7,807 bases of DNA from JANPEF01 sp046596055 (GCA_046596055.1 JBKJNH010000227.1:1-7807); one strand, 5' to 3'. Counted from the stretch's first letter, positions 1-7,763 are shown. Made by a program: numbers and translations. The notes: generated from the letters alone by a model not told the origin.

Positions 1-58
1 TCTCGGCCGAGCTGTGCGGCGGCACGCACGTCTCGTGCACGGGCGACATCGGCCGAGA
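1..58. repeat. Inverted repeat flanking a flipped piece of alaS
   Basis: Positions 1-10 (TCTCGGCCGA) are the exact reverse complement of 49-58 (TCGGCCGAGA), and 2-11 (CTCGGCCGAG) is itself a 10-bp palindrome. Between the arms, the plus strand in frame 3-53 reads SAELCGGTHVSCTGDIG, the conserved AlaRS editing-site block. On the gene's own strand the frame goes ...DTEHGDLVSA and then into non-homologous DVARARDVRAAAQLGR. Replacing that tail with the plus-strand reading restores a perfect AlaRS sequence. The segment is therefore inverted relative to the rest of the gene, at short palindromic homology. Confidence 0.93.
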
Positions 59-2111
59 CCAGGTCGCCGTGCTCGGTGTCGAGGATGCGGATGACGCGCA
101 CCTCGTCCTCGTACTTCTCGCCGAACAGCGCGATCGCACCGGAGTTGCGCGCATCCTCGAGCGAACGCAGCTCGATCGCGACCGGGAAGTTGGCCAGCAC
201 CGCACGGTTGACGTCGTCCTCGACGGCGCGCATCTGCTCCGGCGAGGGCGCCTCGAAGTGCGAGTAGTCGAAGCGCAGCCGATCGGGCGCGACCAGCGAG
301 CCCGCCTGCAGCACGTGATCGCCGAGCACGCGCCGCAGCGCCGCATGCAGCAGGTGGGTCGCGGTGTGGTTGCGCCGCGTCGCCGCGCGCCTTGTCGCGT
401 CGACCCGGGCGCGCACCTCGGTCACCGGCAGCGCGCCCTCGAGCACGCGCACCCGGTGCACGATCGTGTCGCCGTCCTTGCGCACGTGGGCCACCTCGAG
501 CTTCACCGCGCCGCCGTCGTTGCGCCCCTCGAGCGTGCCGGAGTCGGCGACCTGGCCGCCCGACTCGGCGTAGAACGGCGTCGTTGCGAGCACCAGCTCG
601 ACGGTCCCGTCCGGCGTGGGCAGCGCACGCCAGCGCACGACCGGCGAGATCGCCTCGAGCGCTTCGTAGCCGACGAACTCGGTGGGTGTACCGGCGTCAA
701 AGACGCCGGGGAGTTCGGTCCACTCCGGCCCCGCATCTCTCACGGCCTTCTTCCCACCGAACGCGCCCGCCTTGCGGGCGCGCGTACGCTGCTCGTTCAT
801 CGCGTGCTCGAAGCCCGCGTCGTCGACCACGAGCCCGTGCTCGGCCGCCATCTCGGCGGTGAGGTCGACCAGGAATCCGTAGGTATCGTGGAGCTGGAAC
901 ACGTCCTCGCCGGCGAGCGTGGTGACGCCCTTCGCCTTCGCGTCGGTCGCGAGCTTCTCGAAGCGCGCGAGACCCTGGTCGAACGTCCGCAGGAAGTTCT
1001 CCTCCTCGCGCCCGACCACGCCGAGGATGCGGCGCCGCGCCGCTCCCAGCTCGGGGTAGTCGGCGAGGAAGTGATCGATCACGATCTCGCACGCATGGAC
1101 GAGGAACGGGCCCTTGAGCCCGAGCAACCGACCATTGCGCGACGCGCGCCGCAGCAAGCGGCGCAGCACGTAGCCACGGCCTTCGTTCGACGGCGCGATG
1201 CCCTCGCCCAGCGCGAACGTGAGCGCGCGCACGTGATCGGCGATGACACACAGCGCGACAGCGCTGGGATCTTCCGGTCGCCCGAGCGCCGGCAACGACG
1301 TCAGGCCGGCGAGCCGAGCGACTTCCTTGACCACAGGCTCGAATAAATCCGTGTCGAAGATCGACGTCTTCTCCTGGACGATCAACGCGAGCCGCTCGAG
1401 CCCCATCCCGGTGTCGATGCCGGGGCGCGCGAGCGGCAGCATGGAGCCATCGGCCTGCGCGTCATACTGCGGAAACACGAGGTTCCAGAACTCCATGAAG
1501 CGCGGGCAGTCGTCGCCCGCCTTGCACCCGCCCCCGCACGTGCACGCGCCGGGCCCCAGGTCGTAATAGATCTCCGAGCACGGACCGCACGCGCCGGTCC
1601 CGCCGGCCGGGCCCCAGAAGTTGTCCTTCCGTCCCATCTCGACGATGTGATCCCGCGCGACCCCCCTGGCGATCCAGAGCCCGCGCGCCTCCTCATCGAT
1701 CGGCGCGATGCCGCCCTCGCCGTTGAAGATGGAGATATAGAGCCGGTCGGCGGGCAGTTCGAGCTCGACCGTGCAGAAGTCCCACGCAAACTCGATGGCT
1801 TCTCGCTTGAAATAATCACCGAACGAGAAATTCCCGAGCATCTCGAAGAACGTGTCGTGCCGCGGCGTCTTCCCGACGTTCTCGAGGTCGGTGAGGCGCA
1901 CGCACTTCTGGATCGAGCAGGCGCGCCGGTACGGCAGGCGATCCGGATCGAGCCCGAAGTAGGGCTTGAACTGGACCATCCCGGCGGTGGTGAACAGGAG
2001 GGTGGGATCCCCGAGCGGCGCCAGCGGCGAAGAGGGCACGACGGTGTGGCCGCGCGAGGCGAAGAAATCGCGAAAGCTCGCGCGCAGCTGGGAGGCTGTC
2101 ATCTTCTTCAT
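1..2111 (-). CDS. alaS: Alanyl-tRNA synthetase, 3' end missing (runs off window) and last ~50 bp inverted
   Basis: Class II synthetase that charges tRNA-Ala in the cytoplasm and hydrolyses mischarged Ser/Gly-tRNA-Ala. The frame opens at ATG 2111 (MKKMTASQLRASFRDFF) and stays open to the window edge, about 703 codons. Class II motif 1 is near residues 38-52 (LLFTTAGMVQFKPYF), motif 2 near 84-103 (RHDTFFEMLGNFSFGDYF), and motif 3 near 229-240 (GIDTGMGLERLA). A Cys-rich insert, C188-x-C190-x3-C194 then C200, precedes the WNLVF segment and resembles zinc-type inserts of many bacterial AlaRS. The editing domain has HTATH at 582-586, the first two zinc ligands. The other two (CGGTH, expected at about 690-694) are absent from this strand because the terminal segment is flipped (see the repeat at 1-58). 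The C-Ala domain lies beyond the window. No convincing Shine-Dalgarno is seen; ATG 2102 (MTASQLR) is an alternative start with AAGAAG upstream. The start is 48 nt after the preceding gene's stop, so co-transcription is possible. Confidence 0.96.
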   Translation of the reverse strand, partial: MKKMTASQLRASFRDFFASRGHTVVPSSPLAPLGDPTLLFTTAGMVQFKPYFGLDPDRLPYRRACSIQKCVRLTDLENVGKTPRHDTFFEMLGNFSFGDYFKREAIEFAWDFCTVELELPADRLYISIFNGEGGIAPIDEEARGLWIARGVARDHIVEMGRKDNFWGPAGGTGACGPCSEIYYDLGPGACTCGGGCKAGDDCPRFMEFWNLVFPQYDAQADGSMLPLARPGIDTGMGLERLALIVQEKTSIFDTDLFEPVVKEVARLAGLTSLPALGRPEDPSAVALCVIADHVRALTFALGEGIAPSNEGRGYVLRRLLRRASRNGRLLGLKGPFLVHACEIVIDHFLADYPELGAARRRILGVVGREEENFLRTFDQGLARFEKLATDAKAKGVTTLAGEDVFQLHDTYGFLVDLTAEMAAEHGLVVDDAGFEHAMNEQRTRARKAGAFGGKKAVRDAGPEWTELPGVFDAGTPTEFVGYEALEAISPVVRWRALPTPDGTVELVLATTPFYAESGGQVADSGTLEGRNDGGAVKLEVAHVRKDGDTIVHRVRVLEGALPVTEVRARVDATRRAATRRNHTATHLLHAALRRVLGDHVLQAGSLVAPDRLRFDYSHFEAPSPEQMRAVEDDVNRAVLANFPVAIELRSLEDARNSGAIALFGEKYEDEVRVIRILDTEHGDLVSADVARARDVRAAAQLGR

Positions 2112-2159
2112 GGGGCGCAGTTTAACGGAAAGCGGGACGCCCGGACAGCCCCGAGCGCA

Positions 2160-4070
2160 TCAACGCGTCAGCAGCACCCGAGCGGTCGCCGCACCGGCTT
2201 CGGTCGTCAGCCGGGCGAAGTAGAGCCCGCGCGGCGCAGGGCGGCCACGCCTGTCGAGACCATCCCAGCGCCACGTGCTCTCGCCGACGGCGAGCCGGTC
2301 GTCGACCAGGGTGCGGACCAGTCGACCGGTCACGTCATAGAGCGCGATGCGGGCGTGGCCGGCCGTCGGCAGCTCGAGGGCGAGCTCCGGCGTCGAGCCG
2401 GCGGCCGCACTGCGCGAGAACAGGCGCGGCTCGCGAGACGTGTTGTTGCGCACGATCGGCCGGTCCTCGGCGGGCAGCTCGCCCTCGCCAGCCGATCCCT
2501 TGAGCGTCACCCCCGCCTCATGGCGCATGGGCTGGTTCGCGATCGAGACCCGGATCTCCAAAGGCAGCCCCAGGCCCCCCTCGGCGACCGTCCACGGCAC
2601 GACGGTCGTGGGGTCGGTGAGGACGACCTCCGTCGGCAGGCCCACGGAGCCTGGATCGACCGTGATCTCGCGGCCGTTCACCTCGACCGTCACCGCGAGC
2701 TCCACGCGCTCGCCGGTTCCACCCTGGCTGTCGATCTCGAGCGAGAGCTGGTCGTCGAGCCGCGCTTCGCTCGCCGACGCGCGCAGCGCGCGCGCCAGGT
2801 TCGGCGCGACGAGATGAAACGACGAGCCGTCCTCCCCCCACACGATGCGCCGGAACTCGATGATCGAGATGTCCTCGCCGTTCGCCGGCGGCGGCGGATT
2901 GTACTGCGGCGGAGAATCGTAGCTGTGCACGACGGCCAGATAGTCGACACGACCGCTCGCCGCGGGCTCGGACCAGTGCTCGCTGGCGAACCACGCCTCG
3001 GGCTCGAGGTTGAACTGGTACGGCAGGTCCGGCGTGTCCTTGAGGAACTCGTTGAGACGGGGCCGCGTCGTCCACGGACCGACCGGCGAGCCGTGCGACG
3101 TGTGCCACGCGATGCCGGTGCTGCCGTCATCTCCCGAGAACAGCAGGTGCAGGTCGCTGCCGCGACGAAAGACGTGCGGCGACTCGACCTTCGAGTTGAT
3201 CGGCGGATAGTAGGTGTCCCACAACGCACCAAGGTCGCTCCACGGGCCCGCCGGGCCCGGCCCGGACGCCACGCCCGCGACGTAGTTCGACGAATCCCAG
3301 CGCACGCGCGCCGTGTAATAGAGCAACCATGGATCGCCACTGCCCTCGACCGGCTGCAGCACGAACGGATCGCGAAAGTCGGCCGACGGGGACCCGGAGT
3401 TCGGCGTGCACAACGCCCAGTTCACCCCGGGAAGGCCAAGCGGTCCCGGCCCCGCACACGGTTGCCACACCGGGTCGAAATAGCGCACCCAGGTCTGCAG
3501 CAGCGGGTCGGTCGAATAGGCCGCGGCGATCACCTGCCAGCGCGGGCTCCAGTCGGCAGGGTTGGTCGACTCCTGACGATCGCGCACGGCGGTGTACGTC
3601 ATCCAGGTGACGCCGTCCTTCTCGACGAGCGTCGGCGCCCACACATGGTGTTCGTCCCACGCGCCCGGCACACGGCTGACGGTGAGAACGGTGTCCAGAT
3701 CGAACCACGACTCGAGATCCGGCGAGATGGCATGGCCCAGCGACGTCTCGTTGAGAATCGTCTGCGTGCCGTTGCTCCAGTGGTATGGCGAGAAGCGCCG
3801 CACGCGCGTGTAGAAGAGGTGATACCAGTCCCCCTTCTTGATCACGCTGAAGTCCTTGGCCCGGTACGAGGCGCCCGGGTAAGGCGCGAGCGGGGCGACG
3901 TAGCGCGCGCGCGGCAGGAGGCTCGGGTCATAGATCCGGCCAGCCTCCACTGATCCCGCGCTGCCGCAAAGCAAGGCGAGGCCGAGGAGCATGCTGGGCA
4001 CGGCGGATCCGTTCGGAGAGGCGAACGCGAGACCGCCGACCCTGTCGCAAGGGCGTGGGCGGATTGGCAC
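2160..4070 (-). CDS. Secreted five-bladed beta-propeller protein (GH43/GH32-like) with FlgD-Ig-like C-terminal domain
   Basis: Probably an exported carbohydrate-active enzyme or binding protein; the substrate cannot be named. Residues (counted from GTG 4070) 27-43 form a hydrophobic stretch ending SVEA|G, a plausible signal peptidase I site. Residues about 65-430 read as a propeller of the GH43/GH32/GH62 type: KDFSVIKKGDWYHLFYTR, WDEHHVWAPTLVEKDG, DFRDPFV and VESPHVFRRG. D73, D234 (in RDP) and E296 sit where this fold usually has base, transition-state stabiliser and acid; that assignment is inference. Residues about 430-540 look like a beta-sandwich linker. Residues about 560-636 (ALYDVTGRLVRTLVDDRL ... 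GLYFARL) match the FlgD-Ig/sorting-tail type used for surface or secreted proteins. The start is uncertain: GTG 4070, GTG 4001 and ATG 3992 are all in frame, none with a clear ribosome site. The short starts give a signal peptide without basic residues; 4070 gives an unusually long basic N-region. The gene interrupts recX-alaS synteny. Confidence 0.85.
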   Translation of the reverse strand: MPIRPRPCDRVGGLAFASPNGSAVPSMLLGLALLCGSAGSVEAGRIYDPSLLPRARYVAPLAPYPGASYRAKDFSVIKKGDWYHLFYTRVRRFSPYHWSNGTQTILNETSLGHAISPDLESWFDLDTVLTVSRVPGAWDEHHVWAPTLVEKDGVTWMTYTAVRDRQESTNPADWSPRWQVIAAAYSTDPLLQTWVRYFDPVWQPCAGPGPLGLPGVNWALCTPNSGSPSADFRDPFVLQPVEGSGDPWLLYYTARVRWDSSNYVAGVASGPGPAGPWSDLGALWDTYYPPINSKVESPHVFRRGSDLHLLFSGDDGSTGIAWHTSHGSPVGPWTTRPRLNEFLKDTPDLPYQFNLEPEAWFASEHWSEPAASGRVDYLAVVHSYDSPPQYNPPPPANGEDISIIEFRRIVWGEDGSSFHLVAPNLARALRASASEARLDDQLSLEIDSQGGTGERVELAVTVEVNGREITVDPGSVGLPTEVVLTDPTTVVPWTVAEGGLGLPLEIRVSIANQPMRHEAGVTLKGSAGEGELPAEDRPIVRNNTSREPRLFSRSAAAGSTPELALELPTAGHARIALYDVTGRLVRTLVDDRLAVGESTWRWDGLDRRGRPAPRGLYFARLTTEAGAATARVLLTR

Positions 4071-4158
4071 GAGGGTGTCGGAACCTGCTCAATGGGGCCG
4101 GACCGCCGATCAACCTGGGGGAAGGTGCGCCTCGGCGGCTGCGCGCACCCGGCCCAGT

Positions 4159-4752
4159 CTACCGAACTTCGACGTCCTCGGGGGAGGTCCCTTCAAGCGC
4201 CCCTTCGAGCGCGGCGGTGACCGCCTCGCGCACGGTGGCGTAGTCGAATCCACGCCGCAGGAGCGCGGCCTGGGCCTTGCCCCGGGCCTCCCGCGGGTCC
4301 AACCCGCGGTAGCGCCGAAGGATCGGCCCGAGTGCCTGGTCCGCTCGGGCCCGCTCCCCAGCCCCGCCCGTGCGACGCCGGGCGGCCTCGGCGTCGCCGG
4401 GCTCACGTGCCGCCTCGGCATCGAGCGAAGCCAGCGCCGTCGCCCGGTCCACGGGCGAGATTCCACGGGCGGCGAGTTGGCCCTCGACCACGCGCAGCTC
4501 CTCCGCACGGCGCGCGAGGTTGGAGCGCACGAATGCCCGCGCGTAGTCCACGTCGTCGACCAGGCCCACGCGTTGGAGCCGATCGAGCGCGGCCGCCACC
4601 GTCGGGGCATCGAACCCCTTGGTGGCGAGCCGACGCTCCAACTCGCGCCGCGTCTTGCGCGAGCGATCGAGGCTGCGCAGGGCAGCCTCGCGCGCGCGCT
4701 CGATCGCGGCGACGTCGATGTCGACGTCGATGTCCGATGCCCCGTCGGCCAC
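4159..4752 (-). CDS. recX: Regulatory protein RecX
   Basis: Cytoplasmic modulator that binds RecA filaments and limits or tunes their extension and ATPase activity. About 197 residues from GTG 4752, somewhat longer than the ~166 of E. coli. It shows the tandem three-helix repeats of the family. The first is around residues 31-72 (RRELERRLATKGF ... GLVDDVDYARAFV, the most diagnostic block), the second around 80-98 (EELRVVEGQLAARGI), and the last around 138-181 (ILRRYRGLDPREARGKAQAALLRRGF). A charged Ala/Glu/Arg-rich spacer lies between repeats two and three. The open frame extends upstream to 5046, but that part lies inside recA and is Arg/Ser-rich shadow. The GTG 10 nt after the recA TAG is the sensible start, with only AGG as a weak ribosome site. 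The N-terminus carries DIDVDIDV from a 12-bp DNA repeat. Expected to be translated from the recA transcript. Confidence 0.92.
   Translation of the reverse strand: MADGASDIDVDIDVAAIERAREAALRSLDRSRKTRRELERRLATKGFDAPTVAAALDRLQRVGLVDDVDYARAFVRSNLARRAEELRVVEGQLAARGISPVDRATALASLDAEAAREPGDAEAARRRTGGAGERARADQALGPILRRYRGLDPREARGKAQAALLRRGFDYATVREAVTAALEGALEGTSPEDVEVR
4711..4734. repeat. 12-bp tandem repeat, two copies, at recX 5' end
   Basis: GACGTCGATGTC occurs twice head to tail. On the minus strand it encodes DIDVDIDV at RecX residues 7-14, ahead of the first conserved helix. The unit is a multiple of three, so copy changes would keep the frame. Confidence 0.85.
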
Positions 4753-4762
4753 GGCTTGCGGC

Positions 4763-5971
<1,209 letters not shown>

Positions 5972-5980
5972 GGGGCACGT

Positions 5981-5989
5981 TCTCCTTCC
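5981..5989 (-). promoter_or_regulatory. Ribosome binding site of recA
   Basis: The minus strand reads GGAAGGAGA about 9-10 nt before ATG 5971. It is the only strong Shine-Dalgarno in the window and decides the recA start against the longer open frame reaching 6301. Confidence 0.85.
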
Positions 5990-6020
5990 GGGAGCTGCGT
6001 TGGAATGCCGGGGACCCTGG

Positions 6021-6054
6021 GTGGCCCGCCCCGAATCCTTCCGGGCAGGGCCAC
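6021..6054 (-). promoter_or_regulatory. Hairpin in the recA 5' leader
   Basis: GTGGCCC at 6021-6027 pairs with GGGCCAC at 6048-6054. After a 2x2 internal loop, CCC 6030-6032 pairs with GGG 6043-6045, leaving a 10-nt loop (6033-6042) that in the recA RNA reads GGAAGGATTC. The loop thus carries a copy of the recA Shine-Dalgarno core. No U-run follows, so it is not an intrinsic terminator. A role in recA translation or RNA stability is inference. Confidence 0.5.
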
Positions 6055-6086
6055 GAAACCCGCTCCCACAGCGGCTTGCGAGGGCC

Positions 6087-6114
6087 ATTGTATACATTTG
6101 TGCAGGTCGCGCAA
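6087..6114 (-). promoter_or_regulatory. Putative sigma70-type promoter of recA
   Basis: On the minus strand, -35 TTGCGC (6114-6109), 16 bp spacer, and -10 TACAAT (6092-6087) within TATACAAT, one of the few AT-rich patches in this region. The predicted transcription start is near 6080, giving a leader of about 110 nt. The -35 lies inside the left arm of the inverted repeat 6108-6129. Confidence 0.5.
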
Positions 6115-6129
6115 GTTCATTCTTGCGCG
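6108..6129. promoter_or_regulatory. Perfect inverted repeat CGCGCAAG-N6-CTTGCGCG, candidate operator
   Basis: Two 8-bp arms, exact reverse complements, separated by TTCATT; the 22-bp element covers the recA -35 hexamer. Related half-sites lie next to it: TTGTGC at 6098-6103 (with GCGCAA 6109-6114 an imperfect inverted pair) and CTTGCG at 6075-6080. The position suits a repressor such as a LexA-type protein. The motif is not E. coli CTGT-N8-ACAG or the Gram-positive GAAC/GTTC box, so the regulator's identity is open. Confidence 0.5.
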
Positions 6130-6199
6130 CCATGGGCGGTGGGCCCTTTTTGGCGACCCGGGTGGTCCGGGATGCCGCGCCACGAACGGTGCGGCGGCC

Positions 6200-6227
6200 T
6201 GCTGGAGTGCTGGACTGCTGGACTGCT
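6200..6227. repeat. Octamer tandem repeat, about 3.5 copies
   Basis: TGCTGGAG, TGCTGGAC, TGCTGGAC, TGCT in direct succession on the plus strand in the HNH-recA gap. It looks like a slippage-derived short tandem repeat. No coding context. Confidence 0.8.
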
Positions 6228-6270
6228 CGAAGCGAGTTGTACCGCGGGGTTGGGACAGATTGCGTCGGCG

Positions 6271-6299
6271 GGTCCCACGCTCGGGCGCGAGCCACGACC
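6271..6299 (-). terminator. Possible stem-loop downstream of the HNH gene
   Basis: On the minus strand GGTC ... GCTCG-CGCC-CGAGC ... GACC can fold as a 4-bp outer and 5-bp inner stem with an internal loop, starting about 20 nt after the HNH stop. There is no U-tract, so intrinsic termination is doubtful. It may mark a Rho-dependent end or be chance in GC-rich DNA. Confidence 0.2.
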
Positions 6300-6319
6300 A
6301 CGGTCTGTCCTCGGTGCCC

Positions 6320-7531
6320 TCACCTCGGGCCCTCCTCGGGTGGACAGGCCGAGGAAGACCGAGCAGCACCGACGCCATCGACCCCTCGATCGTGCACCGC
6401 TTGCTCCTCGGGGCTCCGTGCCGGCGCGGCGGCTCCACGCTCCCGCTTCCGTTGCATGAACTTCGTTCCGAACGCGCGCTCGGCCTCGTACTGGTTGTGC
6501 GCGCGACAGCGCAGGCGCACGCCGGCGAGCGTCGCCTCGCCCCCGCGGGCGAAGGGGACGACATGATCAAACTCGAGCGCCCGGCGCGACGCGCAGCGGC
6601 GGCCCTCGGAGCTGGTGAACGTGCACTGGCCGGCGTCGCGTCCCCACACCGCGCGACGAACGGCGGCAGGAATGGTGCGGGAGCGCGGATCCGTCGGCCG
6701 GGGCGCGGCCGCCCCCGGGCGAACCTCGCCGGAACGCGGACGTGAGATCAGCGCGGCCTTCTGCTTGAGGAGCGCGGACAGCAGGGCGTCGAGCGCCCGG
6801 TCGAGCACGCCGGCCAGGTCCCCATTCGGAACCGCATGTCCGAGCAGCGCTTGCGCGTGCCGGAGCTTCGCGTGCGTGGCCTCGTCGATCGGGATCTGGA
6901 CGAGGAAGCGCGCCGGCGCGTGCGGAAGGACATGCCCTGGGGCATGTTGATTCGACATGACGGCGGACGCGGCGGGCGAAGAAGCCACGCACTCGGCCGA
7001 GTCCGGCGAGGTGTCGAACGCCAGCGTCGGGCCCGCCGTCGGCGCAGCCGTCGCCGCAGCAGCGTCCACCCGGGCACGCGCGCGCAGCACGGTCACGCGG
7101 GCCGGAGGTCCCGACACCCCGGCGGCCGGCGCGAAGCGCGACGCGAGCCAGGCCTCGATGTCGGCCTTCCGCCGGTGGGTCGCGGCGGCGACGAGCTCGT
7201 CGACGTTCGCGGCAGCCAGGTGCGGCGCCAGCAGGCACACCGCAGCCAGGTGAAGCCGGCCCTCGGCCACGTCCGCGAACAAGCGCGGGAAGTTTCGTGC
7301 GGCTCGCGCAGCCTGGATCCGCTTCGCCGCCGCATCCTCGGAGAACCCGAGCTCGCCGACGCAGTAGGCGAACATGGAGGAGTAGGCCGCGGGCAGGTAG
7401 AGCCGGCGGGCGTCGACTTCGGCGATATGCGCGAGCAAGGCCGCCGTGGTGACGCGGTCCTGCGCGGCGAGATGGGCGAGGTCACGGAGCAGCGTCGCAT
7501 CGTCGAGATGCGCAAATCGATCGTTGGACAC
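6320..7531 (-). CDS. HNH endonuclease, DUF222/13E12-like
   Basis: Probable metal-dependent nuclease of the large group with a helical N-terminal domain and a C-terminal HNH fold; the cellular role of the group is unclear. 403 residues from GTG 7531 (MSNDRFAHLDDATLLRDL). The N-terminal domain (about 5-130) has the characteristic ALLAHIAEVDARRLYLPAAY, YCVGELGFSEDAAAKRIQAA and LHLAAVCLLAPHL blocks. A Pro/Ala-rich linker spans about 140-200, and a second helical stretch about 208-260. The HNH region spans about 293-355: C303 and C313 then LEFDHVVPFARGG (D322-H323), and C342-RA-H345-N346. These fit a zinc-supported treble-clef with an intact catalytic histidine. The tail after 358 is basic then low-complexity. 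The frame is open to 7777, but the extra 82 residues lack conservation features and contain a good -10 element, so the GTG is preferred. No strong ribosome site is seen. Separated from recA by 348 nt and probably transcribed on its own. Confidence 0.85.
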   Translation of the reverse strand: MSNDRFAHLDDATLLRDLAHLAAQDRVTTAALLAHIAEVDARRLYLPAAYSSMFAYCVGELGFSEDAAAKRIQAARAARNFPRLFADVAEGRLHLAAVCLLAPHLAAANVDELVAAATHRRKADIEAWLASRFAPAAGVSGPPARVTVLRARARVDAAAATAAPTAGPTLAFDTSPDSAECVASSPAASAVMSNQHAPGHVLPHAPARFLVQIPIDEATHAKLRHAQALLGHAVPNGDLAGVLDRALDALLSALLKQKAALISRPRSGEVRPGAAAPRPTDPRSRTIPAAVRRAVWGRDAGQCTFTSSEGRRCASRRALEFDHVVPFARGGEATLAGVRLRCRAHNQYEAERAFGTKFMQRKRERGAAAPARSPEEQAVHDRGVDGVGAARSSSACPPEEGPR

Positions 7532-7591
7532 GGTCGGTCTCGCTTCGGGGGCGAGTTCGAATCGTGATGCCGCGGGTGCGACAGCGAATGG

Positions 7592-7622
7592 AGTATAGCG
7601 CGCCCGTGGGACGCGTTCGCAA
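7592..7622 (-). promoter_or_regulatory. Putative promoter of the HNH gene
   Basis: On the minus strand, -10 TATACT (7597-7592) with TTGCGA (7622-7617) as a -35-like hexamer at a long 19-bp spacing. The start of transcription would be near 7585, leaving about 55 nt to GTG 7531. It lies inside the upstream open-frame extension, which supports the shorter protein. Confidence 0.45.
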
Positions 7623-7734
7623 GCCCGCGTGGAGCGCGCCTGTCCGGCGGCCGAGAGGCGCGACGGCGCGCCGCGGTCGAACGCGAGCGCCTGAGCGATC
7701 CTCGGCGCGCTGACGCCCGACCGGTGGCAGAGCC

Positions 7735-7763
7735 ATTGTATCGGCCCAGGTTGCGCGCGAGAA
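7735..7763 (-). promoter_or_regulatory. Second promoter-like box upstream of the HNH gene
   Basis: The minus strand has TACAAT (7740-7735) with TTCTCG (7763-7758) 17 bp upstream as a weak -35. The surrounding decamer, GCCATTGTAT on the plus strand, is identical to that over the recA -10. Apart from this box and the promoter at 7592-7622, I see no gene or clear element from 7532 to the window end. Confidence 0.25.

Larger units (their letters stand above)
5972..6319 (-). other. recA upstream intergenic region
   Basis: 348 bases between the HNH stop and the recA start with no convincing gene; the open frames crossing it show no recognisable domain or good start. Right to left it holds a possible stem-loop just past the HNH stop, an octamer tandem repeat, a perfect inverted repeat overlapping a sigma70-like promoter, and a leader with a hairpin and the recA ribosome site. 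Each is listed separately. No tRNA or known riboswitch is visible. Confidence 0.8.

Noticed and set aside
69..1346. 425-codon open frame on the plus strand opposite alaS
   Set aside because: Low-complexity Arg/Glu/Val-rich shadow of the AlaRS frame, whose motifs are on the minus strand.
1647..3953. 768-codon open frame on the plus strand, opposite the propeller gene and alaS
   Set aside because: Arg/His/Asp-rich translation without any domain, crossing two genes with clear homology on the other strand; a typical high-GC antisense shadow.
6200..6227. Octamer repeats as a CRISPR array or iteron origin
   Set aside because: Units are contiguous, too short and few, with no spacers and no cas or rep gene nearby.
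5972..6301. 110-residue N-terminal extension of RecA
   Set aside because: The strong ribosome site at 5981-5989 and the family N-terminus both point to ATG 5971; the extension includes the promoter and repeats.
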